A DNA stretch of 64,000 nucleotides. Source: Flavimaricola marinus. GTDB taxonomy: Bacteria; Pseudomonadota; Alphaproteobacteria; Rhodobacterales; Rhodobacteraceae. The DNA lies in the NCBI RefSeq assembly GCF_900184895.1, contig NZ_FXZK01000008.1, positions 1-64,000 of the forward strand. Direction: 5' to 3'. Shown piece after piece: positions 9,201 through 15,571 of this stretch. The notes below the pieces were generated by a model. It worked only from the letters and a program-made list of their open reading frames with translations, was not told where the DNA came from and did not search any database. A program made the position numbers and the translations under genes. Within the stretch, counting starts at the first letter, position 1, and the number at the start of each line of letters is the position of its first letter.

Positions 9201-10381
9201 ACGCAATCCGTTTCCATCTGGAAAATGCAGTCCCCCAGACCACGCGCCCGCCGCATCGTCAGAAAGAACTGGTTGTTGGGCCCGGACTTGAAGCCCTGGG
9301 TGCCGACCTTCTTGGAATAGTCGCGCTCGTATTTGTCGTCGTCCCCTTCAAGCCCCAGATACTCGAACTTCAGGTAGGAAAAATAGCGGTTCATTCCCGT
9401 TTCCAGGAACTTGTTGCGAATTTGAAATTCCACCTCGTCCGGAATCACTTTGTTGAACATGAAAACGAGGCCGCAATTATTGTCGGACTCCGAGTCCAGA
9501 CTTGGCGCCGTTTCAGGGCGGCTCCAGATATCGAAATTCGAGAGGATCGCGTCGAATTCGAACTGGGTGGCCGGCACGACGACGGCAGCCAAATGACGGC
9601 TTGTCAGAACGCTATCGATGAGACGCAGCGGAAAGACCATTTCATCATGCAGCAGGGAATTCGGATTTGAATTGTAGACAACGGTCTTTTGCCCGTTGAG
9701 CTGGAAATCCGATTTGACCAGTCGAAACGATTGAATATGCAGCTCGTTCCCGTGAACGTCCGGGTTCGGGATATTATATTTGTCCCCTGCCTTCTGGTAA
9801 TCGTCGAAAAAGTAGTTGGGGTTTTCCTTCGGCGTCTCTTTCATCACGAGAGCAACGCCTTCGGCTTTTTCCGCCTCCGGCAAAATCTCGACGTATTTCA
9901 AGTCGATACCCATCAGGGCGAGGGTATCGTGGCCCATGAAAGCGCAAAATCGCGTTGCGAAAGCGCCGGTTGTGATTTTGGTGGTGTCCTGGGTTTTGAA
10001 TGCCGGGTTATCGACGAGCGAGACCCAACCCTGCCCCTTGCCGCGTTTGTTGTACCAATGCGGCAGAACCTGATCGAGCGAGAAGAACTCGGGAACGCCG
10101 ATACAATCCGGATGGTAGTCGAAAAAGCTTCCATGCACGAAAAACCGCTGGATTCGACCCTCTTTCCAGAGACGGTATATCTCGTCGTGGTGCGAGATGA
10201 TGAGCTGATCATCAAGGCAGGAGTAATACGTCGGGTACCAGTCGATCTTGTCCCAGAACCGATAGGCGGCATTCATCCCAAGAGAATGCACGCCGGTCAG
10301 TCGGGTAAAGTCGAATCCCTTCAAGGAGGGGCCATTCCCCAATACGACACAAAGGTTATTCATATTCTTCTCAACGGTCAT
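6236..10381 (-). CDS. Giant multidomain glycosyltransferase (GT42/DUF115-like, GT-A-like, GT4-like, coiled coil)
   Basis: A 1381-residue protein. Residues 1-230: VVLGNGPSLKGFDF and, later, ITTGAFATRFCAFMGHD followed by LALMGIDLKY, resembling CstI-type sialyltransferases and DUF115/Maf proteins. About 235-560: a GT-A-like region with IFQMETDCVPLAANWL as probable DxD-like site. About 575-935: a GT-B/GT4-like domain (PRLLVIDMTQMG, TWLMDDWPARL, LRYAGGLAPDMN, MANKLPECLISGAALM). About 1090-1345: coiled coil. The C-terminus carries SWMITGPMRGTRRVL, a tag shared with the genes at 15572 and 20059. The first ATG lacks a clear ribosome site; an ATG six codons on, after GAGAAG, is plausible. It heads an overlapping operon. 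Donors and linkages are not determinable; a CMP-sugar donor for the first domain is inferred. Confidence 0.75.
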   Translation of the reverse strand: MTVEKNMNNLCVVLGNGPSLKGFDFTRLTGVHSLGMNAAYRFWDKIDWYPTYYSCLDDQLIISHHDEIYRLWKEGRIQRFFVHGSFFDYHPDCIGVPEFFSLDQVLPHWYNKRGKGQGWVSLVDNPAFKTQDTTKITTGAFATRFCAFMGHDTLALMGIDLKYVEILPEAEKAEGVALVMKETPKENPNYFFDDYQKAGDKYNIPNPDVHGNELHIQSFRLVKSDFQLNGQKTVVYNSNPNSLLHDEMVFPLRLIDSVLTSRHLAAVVVPATQFEFDAILSNFDIWSRPETAPSLDSESDNNCGLVFMFNKVIPDEVEFQIRNKFLETGMNRYFSYLKFEYLGLEGDDDKYERDYSKKVGTQGFKSGPNNQFFLTMRRARGLGDCIFQMETDCVPLAANWLTNLRKEVARSGRFWVLGTRYFGTETLAPEFKNHLNGNAVYATGDPEFCDFLDTFWEPRTRAMVRTVDKRLAYDCILEKVFVEQADSDPEVAEVLQRHGTKFRQTGLILNISGKADLKDLSPFYRRDLQDRFPDACVLHNRTAQKWAATEAAMAARLRTASQTLDHPAEHPRLLVIDMTQMGNASATGAVKSNLLRGWPQDRLLQVACPTLASLQLVRPTPAGGFSSQDVDEAAVVEAVEAFRPDVILYRQLPERPALHALAMQLIDQYDVPLVTWLMDDWPARLYSTDKALFHEVDRDLRALLARSALRLSICDAMSRAFEARYGHSFVAMANGVDPRDWAAPKAHTQGTTVLRYAGGLAPDMNAKSIQRVAQAVEELVAEGHDIRFEINTQSWWVEKSRPLFEGLKATKIEAVNRPFKAYSAWLQEADGLLISYNFDPESLRYVMFSMANKLPECLISGAALMVHGPREVATVEYAAQTDAAIVVDAPEIEAVKAGLLELCDPARRTALTETGREVALARHNLPVLSRTLADMFREVVENHGRAPRQEATAPVSEVWTQFLPAEDPPVSAGKPPVVLSYRRCADYVSQSLSAGLMPDEALQVWLQEAKVLVTKVRRARRQTVLIDAADAAAAPEALAALVADRALPVSDADVQRLQAAPPRDRIHDLIAEEAVRQSPLARRLGAELEASSTPLGEQASRSMDVAGALSDYRDRSARSQHEQALRRRESDLLHDRIARLEVALSDARAGQGAAAAEIGGLRRSLEVLEDIPGSLKQAHDALTAERAAHARLLADLDSQKARATTEQAEHEKRVATLQAQAAAAQASQKELEQKLEAQAQQIRALTTARDDAVAENRLLASRAEGLQQAQRVSQEHLRDSVRALADQDRKTGDLEQEIARQAEAATAAAARQDQIQTALSAAQSQLSELRKSLASEREKTAGLEEELTRIYNSKSWMITGPMRGTRRVLNTKVRAVENNDV

Positions 10382-10949
10382 GATCTAAGATACTTTGCGC
10401 TCTGAAGGGTGACTGGAAAGCTGCTCTGGCTGCAGGGTTTCAAAGGTGTTTATCGAATCCCGGTGTCCGCATGGATGATATCGAATTCTTCTGGCGCGAC
10501 CGAAGGACATTGCAGGACCAGACCCCCGGCGCGCAACAGGCCTCTCTTCACCGCGAAACAGCGGAAGAACTCTTCAAATCGCCGCCATGTCATCAACCAA
10601 ATCACTCATTTTATGCGACAATATCGTTCGATCTCACGAGCCGGAGCGCCAAACGGTGCGGCCCGGATCGCCATCACACTGAGGCGGCGTTTAACAACCC
10701 CCGTCACATCGAGTCCAGTGCGTCGGATCGATTTTCCTCCCGACGCGGATTCTCGCTTGAGTTGCTGCGGGCTTTCCCGGCACCAACCCTTCGGGTTGCC
10801 CGTTCTGGGTGCAGCTTATTCATCGGGCGGTGCCGTGTTTATACCCCGGCGGGGTCGGGAATGTCCGCCTTGCCTGAGCCTCGCATGGGCAATAAGAGCG
10901 TGTCAGAGCCAAAGGGGCCTCCGAGGTCCGCGACGCGGAAAGGATTGAC
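10382..10949. other. 568-bp divergent intergenic region
   Basis: Separates the minus-strand giant transferase operon from fcl, so it should hold promoters for both. I see no convincing full gene. It contains one short minus-strand reading frame (listed separately) and a small perfect inverted repeat CAACCCTTCGGGTTG at 10784-10798 without a following T-tract. An AAAGGA ribosome site precedes the fcl ATG. Confidence 0.5.
10450..10593 (-). pseudogene. Possible gene fragment, methyltransferase-like tail
   Basis: A 47-codon frame reads MTWRRFEEFFRCFAVKRG, then LLRAGGLVLQCPS and ends EEFDIIHADTGIR. The phrase 'LLRAGGLVLQ' is like the strand-and-turn 'L-PGGLLVL' common in class I methyltransferases, so this may be a leftover of a deleted gene. 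There is a stop shortly upstream in the same frame. It may equally be chance coding potential in high-GC DNA. Confidence 0.2.
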
Positions 10950-11909
10950 ATGAAAACCTACGTAGCAGGCCATCGCGGCATGGTTGGTGGCGCTATTCTG
11001 CGCCAGTTGCAGGCGCGTGGCACCGACGAGGTGATCACCCGGACCAGCGCCGAGCTCGACCTGACGGATCAGGCGGCGGTGCGCGATTTCATGCAGACCG
11101 AGCGGCCCGATGCGGTGATCCTCGCAGCCGCCAAGGTCGGCGGGATCATGGCCAACAACACCTATCCCGGCCAGTTCATCTATGAAAACCTGATGATCGA
11201 ATGCAACGTCATCCATCAGGCCCATGCGGCAGGTGTGCAGCGGCTGCTGCAACTGGGATCGTCCTGCATCTATCCGCGCGAAGCCGCACAGCCGATGGCC
11301 GAAGACGCGCTGCTCACCGGGGTGCTGGAGCCCACCAACGAGCCCTATGCGGTGGCCAAGATCGCCGGGATCAAGCTGTGCGAAAGCTACAATCGGCAAT
11401 ACGGACGCGACTACCGCTCGGTGATGCCCACGAACCTCTACGGTCCGGGCGACAACTTTCACCCCGAGAACTCACATGTCCTGCCGGCGCTGATTCGCCG
11501 ATTCCACGAGGCCGCGCAAAGCGGCGCCGAGGAAGTCGTGATCTGGGGCACCGGCACACCGCGGCGGGAATTCCTGCATGTAGATGACATGGCCGCCGCC
11601 TCGCTTTTCGTCATGGATCTCGACGACGAGACCTACGCCCGCGAAACCCAGCCCATGCTGAGCCATATCAACGTAGGCACCGGCACCGATATTTCGATCG
11701 GCGAACTGGCGCAGATGGTGGCCGAAGTGACCGGATACACTGGCAAACTGTCCTTCGACACATCCAAGCCCGACGGCACGATGCGCAAACTGATGGATGT
11801 GAGCCGTCTGACCCGGCTGGGCTGGCAGGCAAAGTTCGAATTGCGCCTCGGACTTGAGCAAACCTATCAATGGTTTTTGCAAAACGGCGAAAACTTGCGC
11901 TCCAAATAG
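10950..11909 (+). CDS. fcl: GDP-L-fucose synthase
   Basis: Epimerises and reduces GDP-4-keto-6-deoxy-mannose to GDP-L-fucose, completing the pathway begun by Gmd. The 319 residues are full length. [12 protein letters not shown] (residues 5-16) is the NADPH loop, [11 protein letters not shown] and [15 protein letters not shown] carry the Ser-Tyr-Lys catalytic residues, and [23 protein letters not shown] is typical of this family. AAAGGA lies 6 bases before the ATG. The gene is monocistronic-looking, about 160 bp before the next gene. Two fucosyltransferase-like domains elsewhere in the window are the likely users of its product. Confidence 0.96.
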   Translation: MKTYVAGHRGMVGGAILRQLQARGTDEVITRTSAELDLTDQAAVRDFMQTERPDAVILAAAKVGGIMANNTYPGQFIYENLMIECNVIHQAHAAGVQRLLQLGSSCIYPREAAQPMAEDALLTGVLEPTNEPYAVAKIAGIKLCESYNRQYGRDYRSVMPTNLYGPGDNFHPENSHVLPALIRRFHEAAQSGAEEVVIWGTGTPRREFLHVDDMAAASLFVMDLDDETYARETQPMLSHINVGTGTDISIGELAQMVAEVTGYTGKLSFDTSKPDGTMRKLMDVSRLTRLGWQAKFELRLGLEQTYQWFLQNGENLRSK

Positions 11910-12069
11910 GTCGCCGGCCCGGCATTGTTGACAAGTTCGGGGTGGTAATACACGTGTCAGTTGTCCTATTGGGGCTGCCAAGTTTTTTTAGAGTTGTCGC
12001 CGACATTTCCGTGGGGGTTATTTCAGCGACGAGATTGCTCGGGAAAGCATATCTGTAAGGGGTAGAGCT

Positions 12070-12837
12070 GTGTTTGACCGCCTGTCGACGCTGACGCGCT
12101 TTCGCAATGTGCATGACGGTGAGCGGATCGTCATCGTCTGCAATGGCCCGTCTCTGAACCAGATGGATTTGGGCTTCTTGCGCGATGAAATCACGTTCGG
12201 CCTGAACAAAATCCATCTCGGGCTGGAAACCTTCGGGTTTTACCCGCGGTATTTGGCCGCAGTGAACGACAAGGTCATCGGTCAGACGGCCGATGTCCTG
12301 CGCAAGATGACGGCCGTCAAGTTCATCTCCGACCGCTCCGCCCATCTGCTGCCCGCCGATGCGCTGACCTTTCACATCCACACCACCCGGGTGCGCGAGC
12401 CGTTCTGCCACGACATCACCCTGGGCGTCCGCGAAGGCCACACGGTCACCTTCGTCGCGCTGCAACTGGCCTATTACATGGGAGCCAGGGAAGTCGTGCT
12501 GATCGGGATGGATCATCGCTTTACCCTCAACGGGCCGCCCAACAGCACCCAGGTGATGCAGGGCCACGATCCGAACCATTTCTCGCCCGACTATTTCGCC
12601 AACAAGCCGTGGGATGCGGCCAATCTGGCGCAATCCGAGGCCTCCTACAAAATTGCCCGCGACGCCTACGAGGCGGATGGGCGCCGGATCATCGACGCCA
12701 CCCTCGGCGGCGCCTGCACGATCTTTGAAAAAGCCGATTACAGGGAAGTGTTCGGCAAGGGCGCGCCCCGCCCGCAACCAGCCCCCCGCAGCCCCGCTAC
12801 CGGGTATTCCCGTGACGGTATGGGCCTGCTGCCATGA
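12070..12837 (+). CDS. GT42/DUF115-like glycosyltransferase domain protein
   Basis: A 255-residue single-domain protein with IVIVCNGPSLNQMDLGFL near the start and VTFVALQLAYYMGAREVVLIGMDHRF in the middle, plus GHDPNHFSPDYFANKPWD. The same elements occur in the first domains of the proteins at 6236 and 15572, and they resemble CstI sialyltransferases and the DUF115 region of Maf proteins. Translation starts at GTG, preceded by AAGGGG. It sits upstream of a GT2 gene and a CMP-sugar synthetase, so transfer of an acidic nonulosonic-type sugar is a reasonable inference, not shown. Confidence 0.65.
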   Translation: MFDRLSTLTRFRNVHDGERIVIVCNGPSLNQMDLGFLRDEITFGLNKIHLGLETFGFYPRYLAAVNDKVIGQTADVLRKMTAVKFISDRSAHLLPADALTFHIHTTRVREPFCHDITLGVREGHTVTFVALQLAYYMGAREVVLIGMDHRFTLNGPPNSTQVMQGHDPNHFSPDYFANKPWDAANLAQSEASYKIARDAYEADGRRIIDATLGGACTIFEKADYREVFGKGAPRPQPAPRSPATGYSRDGMGLLP

Positions 12838-12918
12838 TGCGGAGGCTGGTGTTTTCCCACTTCATTCCGACTGTCGGGCGTGGCTTACGCTCCTCGACAG
12901 AGTGCCGAAAGGATTATC

Positions 12919-13887
12919 ATGCGCGCTAGTATCGTCATCCGAACTCTGAACGAGGCCGACTATCTGGGTGATCTGCTGACCATGATCGCCCGGCAGAAAA
13001 CCGATGGGCTCGAGCATGAAGTGGTCGTCGTCGATTCCGGCTCGACCGATGGCACCGTCGAGATCGCGCAGCGCCATGGCGCCCGGATCACCACACTGAC
13101 CAAGGCCGAATTCTCCTTTGGCCGGTCGCTGAACCGGGGCTGCGACTTTGCCACCGGCGATATCCTCGTGTTCATTTCGGGCCATTGCATTCCCGTGGCC
13201 ACCGACTGGCTGCAGACCCTGTGTCAGCCGATCATGGATGGCACCGTGGCCTACAGCTATGGCCGTCAGGTTGGCGACGACGACAGCAACTTCTCGGAGC
13301 GCCGGATCTTTGCGAAGTATTTCCCCGCCGTCAGCGCCGTCCCGCAAGAAGGATTCTTCTGCAACAACGCCAACGCCGCCCTGTCGCGCGCGGCATGGGA
13401 GGCACATCCCTTCGACGAGGAACTGACCGGGCTCGAGGACATGGCGCTGGCCAAGGAGATCGTCGGCACCGGCGGCAAGATCGGCTATGTCGCCGAGGCC
13501 GCGGTGTTCCACCACCATAACGAGACATGGGCCCGTGTGCGCCGCCGGTTCGAACGCGAGGCCATCGCCCTGCAATCCATCATGCCCGAAGTGCAGCTCA
13601 CCCTGCCCGACGTGATCCGCTACGTGATCAGCAGCGTCTGGCTGGATTGGAAGAGCGCGGCACGCTATGGTAAGCTGCGTTCGGACGGCTGGTCGATCCT
13701 GCGTTACCGGATCGCCCAGTATGTCGGTTCTTATGCTGGCAACAACGATCATCGGCGATTGTCGCGTGACCGCAAAAATCGCTTCTTTTACCCCTCAGTC
13801 ACCGAAAGTGAGACCGTCAATGTCTGGCTCCAATCGCATCGTCGCCCTCCTGCCCATGAAAGCCAACAGCCAGCGCGTGAAAGGTAA
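12919..13887 (+). CDS. Family 2 glycosyltransferase
   Basis: A 322-residue GT-A enzyme. SIVIRTLNEADYLGDLL at the N-terminus and VVVVDSGSTDGTVEIA form the nucleotide-binding start of GT2; ILVFISGHCIPVATDWL takes the DxD position but lacks an obvious Asp-x-Asp; GLEDMALAKEIV is the ED motif of the catalytic base. ATG at 12919 follows AAAGGA. The 3' end overlaps the next gene by 68 bases, which is long for bacteria. It probably adds one sugar to the capsule repeat from a nucleotide sugar at the inner membrane face. Confidence 0.85.
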   Translation: MRASIVIRTLNEADYLGDLLTMIARQKTDGLEHEVVVVDSGSTDGTVEIAQRHGARITTLTKAEFSFGRSLNRGCDFATGDILVFISGHCIPVATDWLQTLCQPIMDGTVAYSYGRQVGDDDSNFSERRIFAKYFPAVSAVPQEGFFCNNANAALSRAAWEAHPFDEELTGLEDMALAKEIVGTGGKIGYVAEAAVFHHHNETWARVRRRFEREAIALQSIMPEVQLTLPDVIRYVISSVWLDWKSAARYGKLRSDGWSILRYRIAQYVGSYAGNNDHRRLSRDRKNRFFYPSVTESETVNVWLQSHRRPPAHESQQPARER

Positions 13888-14527
13888 GAACTTTCGCATG
13901 CTGCACGGCAAGCCGCTGTTTCGGTGGATCCTCGACAGCCTGCTCGCCGTCGAAGAAATCGACGAGGTGGTGATCAACACCGATGCCCGGCACATCCTGG
14001 CGCAGAATGGGCTGGTCGAAGGCAACCGGGTGGTCATCCGCGACCGCAAGCCCGAGCTGTGCGGCGATACCGTGTCGATGAACCTGATCCTCGCCGATGA
14101 TATCGCGGCCATCCCCGCAGCCACCTATGCGATGACCCACACCACCAACCCGATGTTGTCCGCAAACACCATCCAGACCGCGCTGGCCCAATACGGCGAA
14201 GCGGTGCGCACCGGCGTGGCCGACAGCCTGTTCACCGTGAACAAGTTTCAGACCCGGTTCTACCGCGCCGATGGCAGCCCGGTGAACCACGATCCCGACA
14301 ACCTGATCCAGACCCAGGATCTGGAGCCGTGGTACGAGGAAAACTCGAACCTCTACCTGTTCTCGCGCGATAGCTTTGCCGCCACCAATGCCCGGATCGG
14401 CCGCAAGCCGATGATGTTCGAAACGCCGCAACTCGAAAGCGTCGACATCGACACGCCCACCGATTGGGACATGGCCGAAAGCGTCGCGGCCATGATGATC
14501 CGCCGCAGCCGCGAGTCCGCCGCATGA
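13820..14527 (+). CDS. Acylneuraminate cytidylyltransferase-like CMP-sugar synthetase
   Basis: Activates a 2-keto sugar acid (sialic-acid-like or Kdo-like) with CTP. The 235-residue protein begins IVALLPMKANSQRVKGKNFR, the CTP-binding signature of this family, followed by GKPLFRWILDSLL; later VDIDTPTDWDMAE is the typical C-terminal Mg-binding segment. It overlaps the upstream GT2 gene by 68 bases and shares ATGA with the next gene. No nonulosonate synthase (NeuB type) is in the window, so the substrate must come from elsewhere. Its neighbours with GT42/DUF115-like domains are the likely consumers. Confidence 0.8.
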   Translation: MSGSNRIVALLPMKANSQRVKGKNFRMLHGKPLFRWILDSLLAVEEIDEVVINTDARHILAQNGLVEGNRVVIRDRKPELCGDTVSMNLILADDIAAIPAATYAMTHTTNPMLSANTIQTALAQYGEAVRTGVADSLFTVNKFQTRFYRADGSPVNHDPDNLIQTQDLEPWYEENSNLYLFSRDSFAATNARIGRKPMMFETPQLESVDIDTPTDWDMAESVAAMMIRRSRESAA

Positions 14528-15480
14528 GCCAGAATATCCGCGATGTGATCGTCACCTGCCCGCCGATGCTCCTGCAATTCGACCGCTTCGTCGAATTGGC
14601 CGCAGAAAAGGGGATCCGTCTGCACCGGGCCGAGACCACGCAAATCCTCTCCGAAGAGGAGCTGATGGCCCTGCTGCCCGATTATGACGGCTGGATCATC
14701 GGCGACGACCCGGCCACCCGGCAGGTGTTCGAGGCGGGGCTTTCGGGCCGGCTTCGGGCGGCAGTCAAATGGGGGATCGGAGTCGACAACGTCGATTTCG
14801 CGGCCTGCAAGGATCTGGGCATCCCGATCACCAACACCCCGCAGATGTTCGGCTCCGAAGTGGCCGATGTCGGCACCGCCTATGTCATCGCCCTTGCGCG
14901 TCAGCTGATGCTGATCGACCGCGGCGTGCGGGCCGGCCAGTGGCCAAAACCGGCTGGCATCTCGCTGCCCGGTCGGAAAGCCGGGGTCATCGGGCTGGGC
15001 GATATCGGTCGCAATGTCGTGACCCGGCTGCAGGCGCTGGGGTTGAACGTCACCGCCTATGATCCGGGGGTCGAGGGCGATGCGGGTATCGCGGGCCTGA
15101 GCCGCGCGGCGTGGCCCGAGCGGGTCGAGGAGATGGATTTTCTGGTCTTCACCTGCGCGCTCAATGCCCACAACACCCACATGCTGAACGCCGATGTGCT
15201 GGCGCGCTGCATGGACGGGGTGCGGATCGTCAACGTGGCCCGCGGCCCGCTGATCGACGAGGCCGCCCTGATCGCCGCCCTGCAGTCCGGCAAGGTGCAT
15301 TCCGCAGCACTCGATGTGTTCGAGGTCGAGCCGCTGCCGATGAACAGCCCGCTGCGCGACATGGAGCGGTGCATCTTCGGCAGCCACAACGGATCGAACA
15401 GCGTCGATGCGGTGATCCGGGCCAGCCACACCGCGCTTGACCACATGGCCGGTTTCTTTGATGCTATGACCCCGGCCTGA
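14524..15480 (+). CDS. D-isomer-specific 2-hydroxyacid dehydrogenase
   Basis: A 318-residue NAD-dependent dehydrogenase related to phosphoglycerate dehydrogenase. GVIGLGDIGRNVVTRLQALG is the dinucleotide loop; WGIGVDNVDFAA, VNVARGPLIDEAAL (catalytic Arg) and DVFEVEPLP (Glu) follow; the family's catalytic His region reads FGSHNGSNS. The ATG overlaps the CMP-sugar synthetase stop (ATGA), so the two are co-translated. Genes of this family in surface-glycan loci may supply or modify a sugar-acid precursor; the exact substrate is unknown. Confidence 0.82.
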   Translation: MSQNIRDVIVTCPPMLLQFDRFVELAAEKGIRLHRAETTQILSEEELMALLPDYDGWIIGDDPATRQVFEAGLSGRLRAAVKWGIGVDNVDFAACKDLGIPITNTPQMFGSEVADVGTAYVIALARQLMLIDRGVRAGQWPKPAGISLPGRKAGVIGLGDIGRNVVTRLQALGLNVTAYDPGVEGDAGIAGLSRAAWPERVEEMDFLVFTCALNAHNTHMLNADVLARCMDGVRIVNVARGPLIDEAALIAALQSGKVHSAALDVFEVEPLPMNSPLRDMERCIFGSHNGSNSVDAVIRASHTALDHMAGFFDAMTPA

Positions 15481-15571
15481 GACTCCGTCCGGCCGCCTCA
15501 TGCATCCCCTGTCGGGGCCATCGGCCCCGACGCCGATCAGCCCCGGCGACCCCAAGTCTGGACCCTTAAGA

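Noticed and set aside
10784-10798. Inverted repeat CAACCCTTCGGGTTG as a terminator
   Set aside because: Short 6-base stem, no T-tract, and no gene ends just upstream of it.
10409-10948. Plus-strand open frames of 160-180 codons upstream of fcl
   Set aside because: No ribosome site, no family resemblance, Arg/Ser/Pro-rich composition; treated as non-coding promoter region.
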